Of a stretch of DNA of 64,000 nt, positions 18,066 through 27,136 are shown in pieces. The position numbers and the translations under genes are program-made. Every line of letters starts with the position of its first letter. Positions within the stretch are counted from its first letter, which is position 1. Below the pieces are notes generated by a model that saw only the letters and a program-made list of their open reading frames with translations, was not told where the DNA came from and did not search any database. This DNA comes from Puniceibacterium sediminis (GTDB taxonomy: Bacteria > Pseudomonadota > Alphaproteobacteria > Rhodobacterales > Rhodobacteraceae), in NCBI RefSeq assembly GCF_900188035.1, contig NZ_FZNN01000012.1, positions 62,001 through 126,000 on the forward strand, given 5' to 3'.

Positions 18066-18368
18066 ATGAGCATTCTTCGTACCCCCCCGGCGCTTGGCGC
18101 GCTGGTGTTCTTTGCGATCACCTTCAGCCTTGGGGCCTATTTCACCTTTGCCGCCGTTCAGGGCGACTTTGGCGTGTTCCGGCGTGCCGAGATCACCGTG
18201 GAATCGCAGCATCTGGCCGAAGAATTGCGCGAGGTGCAGGCCGAAGTGGCGCGGATGGAGAACCTGACCACGCGACTGTCTGACGACTACCTCGACCTTG
18301 ATCTGCTGGATCAGCAGGCGCGGGATGTGCTGGGCCTGATGCGCGCGGACGAGATTACCGTTCGCTAG
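18066..18368 (+). CDS. ftsB: FtsB/DivIC-family septum formation initiator
   Basis: A 100-residue bitopic membrane protein. A short cytoplasmic tail is followed by one transmembrane helix (about residues 10-32, LGALVFFAITFSLGAYFTFA), then a heptad-patterned coiled coil (HLAEELREVQAEVARMENLTTRL) and a DLDLLDQQARDVLGL segment, as in FtsB. With FtsL and FtsQ it activates septal peptidoglycan synthesis. From memory, ftsB commonly precedes pdhA in related genomes; here the pdh operon lies about 12 kb downstream. Confidence 0.85.
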   Translation: MSILRTPPALGALVFFAITFSLGAYFTFAAVQGDFGVFRRAEITVESQHLAEELREVQAEVARMENLTTRLSDDYLDLDLLDQQARDVLGLMRADEITVR

Positions 18369-18381
18369 ATCGGTCGCGGCG

Positions 18382-21018
18382 TCAGTCGGCATCCTCGATC
18401 GAAATCTGCGGGCGTTCCCCGCCAAGGCCGGCAAAGGCCAGCTGGCGGCAGGAAAAGACGATGATCTGCTGGTCTGCCGCGACGCGGTTCAGGGCGGTGA
18501 ACATCTTTACGATGCGGTCGTCGTCGGAATAGACCAGCGCATCATCCAGGATGATCGGCAGATGCTGGCCGCGCCGCGCGAACAGCCGGGCAAAGGCCAG
18601 CCGGGTCAAAATCGCGATCTGTTCCTGTGTGCCGCCCGAGAGGGTGTCAAAGGCCTCGACCTCGCCCCCCCGGCGCAGGGCACCGGGCATCAGGCTGTCG
18701 CTTTCCCAATCCAGTCCCGCGTCGTCGTGCAGGATGCGCAGCAGCGGGCGAAGTTCGGCCTGAACCGGTTCGAAATACGCCTCGCGCGCGCCGTCGCGGG
18801 CAGTTTCCAGCGCATCGCGCAGGCGGGTCAGGCCCGCGACTTCGGCCTCATACCTTGCGGCGGTGGCGCGGGCGGTTTCCAGCGCCTCTTTCACCTCGTC
18901 ACGGCGTTCCTCGATCCCCTCATCGGCGCGGGTGTCGATGCGGGCCGACAGGTCAGCGCGACGTTCGGCCAGTTGCGCGCGGCGTTTGCGGGCGCCGTCA
19001 AAGGCGGCTTCGGCGCGTTTGAGATTGGCAAGGGCGGTGGCGGCGTCGGGGGCGTCTGTTTGCAGGGCGATGAGCGCGTCCGTGAGGGTCTGAACTGTGG
19101 ACTGCGCCGCCGTGGCTGTCGCGGCCAGAGCCGTGGCGCGGTCTGTGCGGGTTTCCATCGGACCGGCCTGTGCGTCGGCGCGGTCCCTGTCGCTGCGCGC
19201 AGAGGTCAGCGATGCCTCGGCGGAGGCAAGGGTTTCGCGGGCGGTGGCGACCTTTTCGCTGCACTGGGTCAGGCGGGTGCGGGCCGTGGATTCGGTGGTC
19301 TGGGCGATGTCGAGTTCGGGCTGGATCGCGTCGCCCATGCGCGGGGGCGTTTCGGGGGCGGCGTCCAGAACGCCACGCGCGCGGGCCAGCGCCTGTTCCA
19401 GCGCATCGGTGCCCTGTGGTGCCAGCGTACGCAGCATTTCGTCGGCAAGATGCGCGGCGTTTTCATCGGTTTGACGCGTCTGGGCGTTTTGACGTGCCTC
19501 TGCCAGCGTCTGCGCGGCGCAAGCGTTCAGGGCGGTGGTTTCGGCAATGAGAGCCGCAGCCAGCGCGGTTTGGGCGTTTTCCCCGGTGCCGTCCGATGGC
19601 AGGTCGAACCTGAGCGATCCGATCCCCGGCATGGTGATTTCGGTGCCGTCTTGCAGGGGAATGGCCGTGTCGCCCGGCAGTGGTTCCCCGGCGATGGTCA
19701 GCTGCTGTGTGCCGCTGTAGCGGATCGTCACATGGGCGGCGCGGGCGGCGGCGGCGTGGCCTAGCTGGGCGGCTGTGGCCACGGCGGTTTCTGCCGCTGT
19801 GAGGTTTGCCGCTGTGGCGGGGTTGTCGGCGATGCGGGCCTGCGCCTGTGCCCGGGCGGTGGTGTGGGCGCGGGCCTGTTTCAGGGTCTGTTCGAGCCGG
19901 GCGATGTCATCCCGGGCGCGCTGTGCCCCGGCCGCGCGGTCGGCCAGTGCCAGCTCATCGCGCAGGTTCTTGGTGATGCCTTCGGCGGTGGTCAGCGCGG
20001 CGCGGGCCTGGGTTTCGGCCTCGCGTGCCTTGGTCAGTTGCGTGGCGGCGGCGGTGCGGCGGGTTTCTGCATCGGTGAGGGTCTGGGTTGCCGCCTTCGC
20101 CGCAGTCATGGCCTGTGTCAGGGTCGCGCTTGCGCGTGTCGCCTCGGTCAGTTGCAGGGTCGCGATGTCGCGTTCGCGTTGGGCGGCTGTCACCTTTTGC
20201 GCGTGGCTTTCGGCGGCCTGTGCGGCGGCGCGGGCGGTTGATACGTCGCGATCACGGCGGGCCTGTTCGGCGGGGTCGTCAAGGCGGCGAAGTTCATCCT
20301 CGGCCGCGCGGCGTTCGTTCAGCGCCCCGTCAAGTTCGGCGCACTGGCGTTCCAGCAGGTCGAGTTCGGTTTGCAGATCGCGGGCGGTATCGACCGCCTC
20401 TTTCCACGGGCCACGCGGGGCGAGGGTTTTTCCGGTGGCGATCTGGCCGAGATCGTCAAGGCAGCGGCGCAGGATACGGTCCATCGTGCGCCCGCCGGTG
20501 ACCTGATCAATCTCGCCCGCGACGGAACTGAGCAGATCGCGGCGCACCTCGGTCAGGCGGTCGCGTTCGGTGGGTTTGGCATCGGCGGGTTCAAGGCCGA
20601 CAACCCCCTGCCGGACCCAGAGCAGCCCGGTCGGCCCGTGATCGGCGGGGCCGATGTGGCGGGTCAGCCAATCTTCGGCCTCACCATCCCGGGCGATCAC
20701 GGTGCCGTGGGACAGGTCGGTGACGCTGGCACCCTTTTGGGTCAGAAAGCGTTTTTCGATAGTATAGCGCGCGCCGTCCACGTCGATATCGGCGCTGATG
20801 CGCACGGCACCGCCGGCGTGGGGGCGCAGCGACTGGATGCCCTTTCCGGTGGCTGTGTGCTTTTCAAAGAACACGGCGTGCAGGGCGTCAAAGAAGGTGG
20901 ATTTGCCGAATTCGTTGGCCTCGGAGACCACGGTGATGCCGTCGCCGATGTCGCGGATGGTGACGCGTTTGCCGCCGAATTTGCGCACGTTGTGCAGGGT
21001 AAGGGCGCGGATCTTCAT
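18382..21018 (-). CDS. SMC/SbcC-like AAA ATPase, YhaN-type
   Basis: An 878-residue ATPase with split head domains. The N-terminal head has the Walker A-type segment NEFGKSTFFDAL near residue 38. A long coiled-coil centre rich in Ala, Glu, Arg and Thr spans about residues 200-750, interrupted near 400-450 by a small beta-rich insert (IRYSGTQQLTIAGEPL). The C-terminal head carries the ABC signature LSGGTQEQI and Walker B PIILDDALVYSDDD. The pairing with the overlapping nuclease gene upstream mirrors SbcC-SbcD and Bacillus YhaN-YhaO. A role in DNA end processing is inference from that pairing. Confidence 0.85.
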   Translation of the reverse strand: MKIRALTLHNVRKFGGKRVTIRDIGDGITVVSEANEFGKSTFFDALHAVFFEKHTATGKGIQSLRPHAGGAVRISADIDVDGARYTIEKRFLTQKGASVTDLSHGTVIARDGEAEDWLTRHIGPADHGPTGLLWVRQGVVGLEPADAKPTERDRLTEVRRDLLSSVAGEIDQVTGGRTMDRILRRCLDDLGQIATGKTLAPRGPWKEAVDTARDLQTELDLLERQCAELDGALNERRAAEDELRRLDDPAEQARRDRDVSTARAAAQAAESHAQKVTAAQRERDIATLQLTEATRASATLTQAMTAAKAATQTLTDAETRRTAAATQLTKAREAETQARAALTTAEGITKNLRDELALADRAAGAQRARDDIARLEQTLKQARAHTTARAQAQARIADNPATAANLTAAETAVATAAQLGHAAAARAAHVTIRYSGTQQLTIAGEPLPGDTAIPLQDGTEITMPGIGSLRFDLPSDGTGENAQTALAAALIAETTALNACAAQTLAEARQNAQTRQTDENAAHLADEMLRTLAPQGTDALEQALARARGVLDAAPETPPRMGDAIQPELDIAQTTESTARTRLTQCSEKVATARETLASAEASLTSARSDRDRADAQAGPMETRTDRATALAATATAAQSTVQTLTDALIALQTDAPDAATALANLKRAEAAFDGARKRRAQLAERRADLSARIDTRADEGIEERRDEVKEALETARATAARYEAEVAGLTRLRDALETARDGAREAYFEPVQAELRPLLRILHDDAGLDWESDSLMPGALRRGGEVEAFDTLSGGTQEQIAILTRLAFARLFARRGQHLPIILDDALVYSDDDRIVKMFTALNRVAADQQIIVFSCRQLAFAGLGGERPQISIEDAD

Positions 21019-22124
21019 TTCAGCTCCTGCGCATAGGAATAAAGCCGACGCAGCGCCATTGCGGCGGCGGGGTCGGTGTCGGCGGCTTTGGCCAGTGCTT
21101 CGGCGGCGTCGCGCACCGCGCCACGGTCGTCGATCTGCGACAGGTCGGTGAGGTCGTGGGTCACGGCAAGGGCGGTGAGGTCACTGTCGGCCCACAGGAA
21201 ATCCGGGGTCACGTCAGTGATGGCCTGCACAAGGGCTGCATTGGCGGCCAGCCCTGTGTGGCCCGTGGGGCGGATGTCGATCAGCGTGCGGTCCCGCCGG
21301 GCAAGGTCCGGCAGGGTGTCAGCGAGCCGCTGGGCGGCGTCGTCACCATCGAGCAGGTCGAGCATCGGGCGGTGCCATGCGATCTCGCCGGTTTCGACCT
21401 CCTGCACCACGGGGCGGGCACCCTGCCCCGCGACCGTAACCAGCAGCGCGCCGGCCGGGCGGTGCGGTTTGAAGCTGTCGGGTTCCGGGGTGCCGGAATA
21501 CCATGTGTTGGGCGTGACTTCGATGCGCCCGTGCCAGTCGCCAAAGCCGAGATAGTCGAGCCCTGCGCGCGCCGCCCGGTCGGGGGCGATGACGCCGCTG
21601 CCGGTATCGGACAAGTTGTCCGCCCCGGCGAATTCGCGGATCGAGCCATGGGCGAGGCCGATGCGGATGGCCGTGCCGGTGTCCGCGCTGTCCATCCATT
21701 CTGACAGGTCGCGGCCCGGTGCCTTGGCGGTGCAGGGCGCGGGCAGCAGCATCGCAGCGTCGCCCATGGGCATCGGGACCGGTTCCAGCGCCAGTATCAC
21801 GTTCTGCGGGCGTTCGCGGGCCAGCACGGCCCAGATTTCGGACGCCTTGAGGTGGTCGTGGTTGCCGGGCATCAGCACCCAGGTCAGATCCGGGGCGGCG
21901 GCCATGGCGTTCATCGCCTGACGCAGGGTGCTGCGCTGGGGCGTTTCGGCATCAAAGGTGTCGCCTGCCAGCAGGATATGGGTCGCGCCCCCTGCCCGCG
22001 CCGCATCGGCAAGCCGGGCGATACAGTCCTGCCGGGCCTGACGCAGGCGGTGGCGGACATCCTCGGGGAAGCGGCCAAAGGGTTTGCCAAGGTGCAGGTC
22101 AGAGGCGTGGAGAAAGCGGATCAT
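21015..22124 (-). CDS. Metallophosphoesterase, SbcD/YhaO-like DNA nuclease
   Basis: A 369-residue calcineurin-fold phosphoesterase. All metal-ligand motifs are present in order: HASDLHLGKPFG (residues 5-16), LAGDTFDAE, LMPGNHDHLK, GLAHGS and YLGFGDWHGR. This is the Mre11/SbcD arrangement. The start at 22124 (MIRFLHASDLHLG) is the family-typical opening; a longer frame exists but lacks resemblance. The gene overlaps the YhaN-type ATPase by 4 bases (ATGA), so the two subunits are translationally coupled and probably form one complex. Confidence 0.88.
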   Translation of the reverse strand: MIRFLHASDLHLGKPFGRFPEDVRHRLRQARQDCIARLADAARAGGATHILLAGDTFDAETPQRSTLRQAMNAMAAAPDLTWVLMPGNHDHLKASEIWAVLARERPQNVILALEPVPMPMGDAAMLLPAPCTAKAPGRDLSEWMDSADTGTAIRIGLAHGSIREFAGADNLSDTGSGVIAPDRAARAGLDYLGFGDWHGRIEVTPNTWYSGTPEPDSFKPHRPAGALLVTVAGQGARPVVQEVETGEIAWHRPMLDLLDGDDAAQRLADTLPDLARRDRTLIDIRPTGHTGLAANAALVQAITDVTPDFLWADSDLTALAVTHDLTDLSQIDDRGAVRDAAEALAKAADTDPAAAMALRRLYSYAQELK

Positions 22125-22478
22125 GCGCCAGTCTTTCGGTCGGGTGGGATAGGCATTGCCGCAGTGGCGGCCCTGCGGGGGGGTGATTGGAATTGGCATC
22201 TTAGGGCGCGCGGCGGGTCGGCGGAAGGCCATTTTCCGACGCGCTGTCCGGGGGCGGTATACAGGATGCGGGCGGCGCCGCGATGCCAATCGGGACGGAT
22301 CTGGATCTGTGCGGGTTTGCGGGGCCGAAGCCGGGTGTCGGTGTCGTTGTCGGTGGTCAGCAGGCCTGTGGGTTGCCACTGTTATCGTATCCGATAATTG
22401 ACAGTATTGGATACGATGTTATGAGAGCGAGGGATTGGATACGATTTTGCGTCACGACGGTATCCGATTGATAGAGGA
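22125..22478. other. 354-bp region between the YhaO-like gene and the GntR gene
   Basis: No gene was recognised. The left 250 bp are GC-rich and featureless to my eye apart from serving as the leader of the nuclease gene. The right 95 bp hold four copies of an ATTGGATACGAT-type element, annotated separately. Confidence 0.5.
22384..22468. promoter_or_regulatory. Operator cluster for the adjacent GntR regulator
   Basis: Four related elements: ATCGTATCCGAT (22384-22395), ATTGGATACGAT (22406-22417), an identical ATTGGATACGAT (22434-22445) and GGTATCCGAT (22459-22468). The first and last are in inverse orientation to the middle two, so ATCGTATCCGAT can pair with ATTGGATACGAT as an interrupted palindrome. 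FadR-group GntR proteins bind short palindromes of this kind and usually autoregulate. The last element is 11 bp from the start codon. Confidence 0.65.
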
Positions 22479-23186
22479 ATGCAGGCATTGAACGGCATGA
22501 GTGACAGCAAGACGACCCTGACCGACGCGGTGCATGATCTGCTGCGCCGGGCGATCATCGAACAGGCGCTGAAACCCGGCATGCGCCTGCCCGAGGACAC
22601 TGTGGGCGAACAGTTCGGGGTCAGCCGTACCATCGTGCGACATGCCCTTGTGCGGCTGGAAAATGAGGGGCTTGTTGTGACCCGTCGAAACCGGGGGGCC
22701 TTTGTGGCTGAGCCGTCGCGCGAGGAGGCGCAGCAGATTTTCGAGGTGCGTCGCTGTCTGGAAAACGAAGTGATCCGAATGCTTTGCGCCCGGATGCCGG
22801 ACAATGGATATGACCAGCTTGAGGCGCATGTCCGCCGTGAACTGGCGACGAAGGGCAAGGATGGGCCGGTGTCCATTCGTCTTGCCGGTGAATTCCACAT
22901 TTTGCTGGCCGATCTGACCGGGAATGATGTGCTGGCGCGCTATGTGCGCGAGGTGGTGCTGCGCTGTTCGCTGATCATGTCGATGTATGCGCGCAGCCAT
23001 TCGTCGGACTGCGCGGTGGATGAACATTCCCGGATCATCGAATCCATCCGCGCGGGGGACCACACCCGCGCCATCGAAATCATGGGTCATCATCTGGGCG
23101 CGGTCGCAGGCCGGGCCGATCTGATCCCCGCACCTGACAACATCCAGTCGATCCTGTCACATTACCGAAAGGAACTGCCCCTGTGA
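22479..23186 (+). CDS. GntR-family transcriptional regulator, FadR (FCD) subgroup
   Basis: A 235-residue regulator. An N-terminal winged helix-turn-helix (about residues 10-75, LPEDTVGEQFGVSRTIVRHAL) is followed by an all-helical FCD ligand domain with AGEFHILLADLTGND and the metal/ligand His residues DEHSRIIESI and MGHHLG. An ATG at 22497 (MSDSKTTL) is an alternative start; neither has an ideally spaced ribosome binding site. Overlaps the flavin reductase gene (GTGA), so it probably controls that gene and itself through the upstream operator cluster. The ligand is unknown. Confidence 0.9.
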   Translation: MQALNGMSDSKTTLTDAVHDLLRRAIIEQALKPGMRLPEDTVGEQFGVSRTIVRHALVRLENEGLVVTRRNRGAFVAEPSREEAQQIFEVRRCLENEVIRMLCARMPDNGYDQLEAHVRRELATKGKDGPVSIRLAGEFHILLADLTGNDVLARYVREVVLRCSLIMSMYARSHSSDCAVDEHSRIIESIRAGDHTRAIEIMGHHLGAVAGRADLIPAPDNIQSILSHYRKELPL

Positions 23187-23830
23187 GCCGCAGCCACCAC
23201 GAGCTTGATTTTTCCGCCCTTTCGCCGCGCGAGGCCTACAAGGTGATGATCGGCACCATCCTGCCCCGCCCGATCGCATGGGTCACGACGATTTCGCCGG
23301 ATGGGGTGGTGAACGCCGCGCCCTATTCGTTTTTCAACTGCCTGTCGGCTGATCCGCCGATCCTGGCGCTGGGGGTCGAAAACAAACCGGACCGGAGCTT
23401 CAAGGACACGGCCTATAACATCCGCATGACCGAATGTTTTACCGTCAACATCGTGGACCGCGCCAATGTCGAGGCGATGGCGGCCACCGCCGCCGGGTTT
23501 GCGCCGGATGTGGACGAGTTGCAGATGGCCGGTCTGACAGCCAGTCCCGGCGTCAAGGTCGCCTGCCCGCGCATCGCCGAGGCACCGGTGGCCTTTGAAT
23601 GCGAGCGTTACCTGGGGATCGAGGTCAGTTCCGCACGCGAAATCATTCTGGGACGGATCGTCATGGCGCATATCCGCGAGGATATTCTGGACCCGGCGAC
23701 GCATTATTCCGATCACGCGCGGCTGGATGCCATCGGGCGGATGGGCGGCAATGGCTATGCGGGAACGCTGGATTATTTCGACCTGCCCACGCCCTCTGTC
23801 GATGAGGTGCTGAGCCGTCAGCCCAAGTGA
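23183..23830 (+). CDS. Flavin reductase-like FMN-binding protein
   Basis: A 215-residue protein of the flavin reductase/DIM6-NTAB family. FMN-binding motifs visible include PRPIAWVTTISPDGVVNAAPYSFFN and KDTAYNIRMTECFTVNIV. The start is a GTG overlapping the regulator's stop codon. Members reduce free flavin for partner monooxygenases or act directly on small substrates; no partner monooxygenase gene lies next to it. It is convergent with the decarboxylase across about 60 bp. Confidence 0.88.
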   Translation: MSRSHHELDFSALSPREAYKVMIGTILPRPIAWVTTISPDGVVNAAPYSFFNCLSADPPILALGVENKPDRSFKDTAYNIRMTECFTVNIVDRANVEAMAATAAGFAPDVDELQMAGLTASPGVKVACPRIAEAPVAFECERYLGIEVSSAREIILGRIVMAHIREDILDPATHYSDHARLDAIGRMGGNGYAGTLDYFDLPTPSVDEVLSRQPK

Positions 23831-23893
23831 GCAGCTGTCGGCGGTGGGCAGAGCAGGACCGTCGGCGGGGCGTACCCGCCGACGGGAGGCAGA

Positions 23894-26185
23894 TCAGGAG
23901 GCGACGCAATCCGCGAAGTAATGGATCGTGCCGTCGGTGCCGACCTCTTGCACCAGACCGTGGATGTCGGTTTCAAACCCTGGGCATTCGTGGGCGAAGG
24001 CGCGGTTGAAACGCAGGTATTCGACGATCTTGCGGTTGAACACCTCGCCCGGGATCAGCAGGGGAATGCCCGGCGGATAGGGGGTGACGAGGCTGGTGGT
24101 GATACGGCCCTCAAGTTCGTCGATCGGCACGCGCTGGGTGGTGCGCTGCGCGATATGCGAAAACGCATCCGTAGGCTTCATCACCGGGGTATGATCGCTG
24201 AGGTACATGTCGGTGGACAGGCGGGCGACGTCATATTTGGCATAGAGCGTATGCACATGCTGGCAGAGGTCGCGCAGGCCCATGCCCTCATACCGGGGAT
24301 GCTTGGCGCAGAATTCCGGCATGGTCCGCCACATCGGCTGGTTCTTGGCGTGGTCGTCCTTGAACTGCTGCAAGGCCGTCAGAAGCGAGTTCCAGCGGCC
24401 CTTGGTGATGCCGATGGTGAACATGATGAAGAAACTGTAGAGGCCGGTCTTTTCCACCACGACGCCGTGTTCGGCGAGGTATTTGGTGACGATCGACGCC
24501 GGGATGCCGTCGGTTTCAAACAAGCCGTCCATGTTCAGGCCGGGGGTGATGATCGTCGCCTTGATCGGGTCGAGCATGTTGAAGCCCGGCGCCATGTCGC
24601 CAAAGCCGTGCCATGCCTCCTTGTTGTCGAGCGGCTGCACGCCGTCGGCATCGGTGCGTTTCAGCACCCAGTCATCGGTGCTACCGACACCTTCTTCGGC
24701 GAGGTCATCCGGGCCCCAGACCTGAAACCACCAGTCGCCTTCGCCGTATTCTTCGTCGACCTTGCGCATGGCGCGGCGGAAATCGAGCGCCTCCATGATG
24801 CTTTCTTCGACCAGAGCCGTGCCGCCCGGAGGTTCCATCATCGCGGCCGCCACATCGCACGACGCGATGATCGAATATTGCGGGCTGGTCGAGGTGTGCA
24901 TGAGGTAGGCTTCGTTGAACAGATGCCGGTCGAGTTTGGTGTCCTGGCTGTCCTGCACCAGAACGTGGCTGGCCTGCGAGATGCCTGCCAGCAGCTTGTG
25001 GATCGACTGGGTGGCATAGGTGACCGAATGCTTGGTCTTGTCCCGCTTGCGGCCCATGGCGTGGTAGGTGCCATAGAAGTTGTGGAACGCGGCGTGGGGC
25101 AGCCAGGCTTCGTCAAAGTGCAGGTTTTCCACATAGCCATCAAGCAGACCCTTGATGGTTTCGGTGTTGTAAAGCACGCCATCATAGGTCGATTGCGTCA
25201 GCGTCAGGATACGCGGCTTGACCGTATCGGCATCGATATGCGCCAGCAGCGGATTGGCACGGATCTTGTCGCGGATCGATTCAATGCTGAATTCGCTTTG
25301 GGGGATCGGGCCGATGATGCCGTAGTGGTTGCGCGTGGGTTTCAGGAACACCGGGATTGCGCCCGTCATGATGATGCTGTGCAGGATCGACTTGTGACAG
25401 TTGCGATCCACCACAACGACATCGCCGGGGGCGACGGTGTGGTGCCAGACCATCTTGTTGCTGGTCGAGGTGCCGTTGGTCACAAAGAAACAGTGATCCG
25501 CGTTGAAGATCCGCGCGGCGTTGCGTTCGGATGCGCCTATGGCGCCGTTGTGATCCAGCAGCTGGCCCAGTTCTTCGACGGAATTGCAGACATCGGCGCG
25601 TAGCATGTTTTCACCGTAGAACTGGTGATACATCTGCCCGATGGGCGATTTCAGGAAGGCGACGCCGCCCGAATGCCCCGGACAGTGCCAGGAGTAGGAG
25701 CCGTCTTCGGCATAGTTCAGCAGCGCCTTGAAGAACGGCGGCTTGATGCCCTCAAGATAGCTCTTGGCCTCGCGGATGATGTGGCGGGCGACGAATTCCG
25801 GCGTATCCTCGAACATGTGGATGAAGCCGTGCAGTTCGCGCAGGATGTCGTTGGGCAGATGGCGCGAAGTCTTGGTTTCGCCGTAGATGTAGATCGGCAC
25901 ATCTTCGTTCTTGCGCCGCACTTCCTGAATAAAGCTGCGCAGGTTGACGACGGCGGGGTCAAGGTCCGGCCCGGGGCTGAATTCTTCGTCATCGATCGAG
26001 AGGAGAAAGGCACTGGCGCGCGACTGCTGCTGGGCAAATTGCGAAAGATCGCCGTAGCTGGTCACGCCCAGCACTTCGAACCCTTCGCTTTCGATGGCCT
26101 CTGCCATCGCGCGGATCCCGAGGCCCGAGGAGTTCTCGGAACGGAAATCTTCATCGATGATGACGATGGGAAAGCGGAATTTCAT
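23894..26185 (-). CDS. Orn/Lys/Arg decarboxylase, PLP-dependent (AdiA/LdcC fold)
   Basis: A 763-residue fold-type I basic amino acid decarboxylase. The N-terminal wing domain (residues 1-130) resembles a response-regulator receiver and carries IVIIDEDFRSENSSG. The PLP core has WHCPGHSGG, FVTNGTSTSNKMVWH, LHFDEAWLPHAAF, and the Schiff-base Lys in ATQSIHKLL (K397). The C-terminal domain follows. Products would be agmatine, cadaverine or putrescine; sequence by eye cannot fix the substrate. Inducible enzymes of this size often give acid resistance with an antiporter, but no antiporter gene is adjacent. Confidence 0.92.
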   Translation of the reverse strand: MKFRFPIVIIDEDFRSENSSGLGIRAMAEAIESEGFEVLGVTSYGDLSQFAQQQSRASAFLLSIDDEEFSPGPDLDPAVVNLRSFIQEVRRKNEDVPIYIYGETKTSRHLPNDILRELHGFIHMFEDTPEFVARHIIREAKSYLEGIKPPFFKALLNYAEDGSYSWHCPGHSGGVAFLKSPIGQMYHQFYGENMLRADVCNSVEELGQLLDHNGAIGASERNAARIFNADHCFFVTNGTSTSNKMVWHHTVAPGDVVVVDRNCHKSILHSIIMTGAIPVFLKPTRNHYGIIGPIPQSEFSIESIRDKIRANPLLAHIDADTVKPRILTLTQSTYDGVLYNTETIKGLLDGYVENLHFDEAWLPHAAFHNFYGTYHAMGRKRDKTKHSVTYATQSIHKLLAGISQASHVLVQDSQDTKLDRHLFNEAYLMHTSTSPQYSIIASCDVAAAMMEPPGGTALVEESIMEALDFRRAMRKVDEEYGEGDWWFQVWGPDDLAEEGVGSTDDWVLKRTDADGVQPLDNKEAWHGFGDMAPGFNMLDPIKATIITPGLNMDGLFETDGIPASIVTKYLAEHGVVVEKTGLYSFFIMFTIGITKGRWNSLLTALQQFKDDHAKNQPMWRTMPEFCAKHPRYEGMGLRDLCQHVHTLYAKYDVARLSTDMYLSDHTPVMKPTDAFSHIAQRTTQRVPIDELEGRITTSLVTPYPPGIPLLIPGEVFNRKIVEYLRFNRAFAHECPGFETDIHGLVQEVGTDGTIHYFADCVAS

Positions 26186-26543
26186 GTCTTTTTCCTCCGG
26201 AGAGACAGTGACCGTGACAGCCCCGATGCGGGTTGGTCAGGTTCAGAATCCGAACCTGTTTGTTTCTGTTCAGGCGGGCGACGTCAAGGGCCGCCGACAG
26301 GACAGGGCCGTTTGACGCGCGGTGGCCCGCAGGCAAAACGCCGCTTTTGAAACTGATCTTGCCCGGGTTTTGGAGGGCCTTTTGCAGTTCCGTTTGTGAC
26401 CGTTCAAGAGGCACTGGGCGCAGCTCTGGGCGGGTTTCTGCCGTCGTCCAAAAATATTTCTTGTTTTTTAACGAATATCGTCAAGAAATTGAGATGCTTT
26501 GATTGAAAATTGAAGCCCATGATAACAAAAAACCGAGGGACGC
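26186..26543. other. 358-bp divergent intergenic region with an inverted repeat
   Basis: No gene was found. It must hold the promoters for the decarboxylase (left) and the CHAP lipoprotein (right). At 26238-26258 is a perfect inverted repeat, CAGGTTC and GAACCTG separated by seven bases, about 53 bp before the decarboxylase start. It could be an operator or an RNA hairpin in the leader. The part next to the CHAP gene (26450-26540) is AT-rich. Confidence 0.45.
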
Positions 26544-27101
26544 ATGAGCGTGAAAAACGCCACACCGTCATTGCGCAAACTGAGCAGTCTTTGCGTTTTG
26601 CTACTACTCTGTGCCGCCTGTTCCGGGACGGCACCCACAGTTTCCACCCAGTCGTCGCGCGTCAGTCTTGATCCGGCGCGGCAGGCGATGGCGATTTCCG
26701 AGGCCAAGGCCCTGCGCGCCAAGGGCCAGCGCGTCTGGTGCGTGCCGTTTGCGCGCAACGTCAGCGGCGTCGAAATCCGTGGAAATGCCGAAACATGGTG
26801 GGCCAAGGCGCGCGGGTTGTACGACCGGGGTGACGAACCCGCAGTCGGCGCGGTGATGGCGTTCAAGCCGACCGGCGGTATGCCCATGGGCCATGTCGCC
26901 GTGGTGTCGCAGGTTGTCTCGCCCCGCGAAGTGCTGGTCGATCACGCCAACTGGAGCCGCAACGAAGTGTCCCTGAAGATGCCGGTGATCGATGTGTCCG
27001 AGCGCAATGACTGGTCGGCGGTGCGTCTGGCCAGCCAGCCCAGCGCATTCGGCAGCGTCTATCCGGTCAACGGTTTCATCTATCCCGCCAGCAAGAGCTG
27101 A
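26544..27101 (+). CDS. CHAP-domain lipoprotein (putative peptidoglycan amidase/peptidase)
   Basis: A 185-residue protein with a lipoprotein signal peptide ending at LCAAC (Cys26). The mature part is a CHAP domain: the catalytic Cys is in VWCVPFARNVSG (C66) and His in MPMGHVAVV (H117), followed by VLVDHANW, which supplies the third polar residue. CHAP enzymes cleave peptidoglycan stem peptides or cross-bridges; a lipid-anchored form would act in the periplasm. It stands alone and ends at a hairpin shared with the convergent btaB. Confidence 0.88.
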   Translation: MSVKNATPSLRKLSSLCVLLLLCAACSGTAPTVSTQSSRVSLDPARQAMAISEAKALRAKGQRVWCVPFARNVSGVEIRGNAETWWAKARGLYDRGDEPAVGAVMAFKPTGGMPMGHVAVVSQVVSPREVLVDHANWSRNEVSLKMPVIDVSERNDWSAVRLASQPSAFGSVYPVNGFIYPASKS

Positions 27102-27109
27102 GTGTTCTT

Positions 27110-27134
27110 CCCCGGGTGCCAGCCGCGTCCGGGG
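27110..27134. terminator. Hairpin between convergent CHAP gene and btaB
   Basis: Arms CCCCGG (27110-27115) and CCGGGG (27129-27134) with a 13-base loop. It lies between the two stop codons and could end either transcript. No strong T-tract on either strand. Confidence 0.4.
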
Positions 27135-27136
27135 AG

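Noticed and set aside
18562-19764. 400-codon plus-strand frame
   Set aside because: Shadow of the Ala/Arg-rich coiled coil of the YhaN-type ATPase; composition is low-complexity and it matches no family.
23921-25603. 560-codon plus-strand frame
   Set aside because: Antisense to the decarboxylase, whose PLP motifs are intact; the shadow has no family features.
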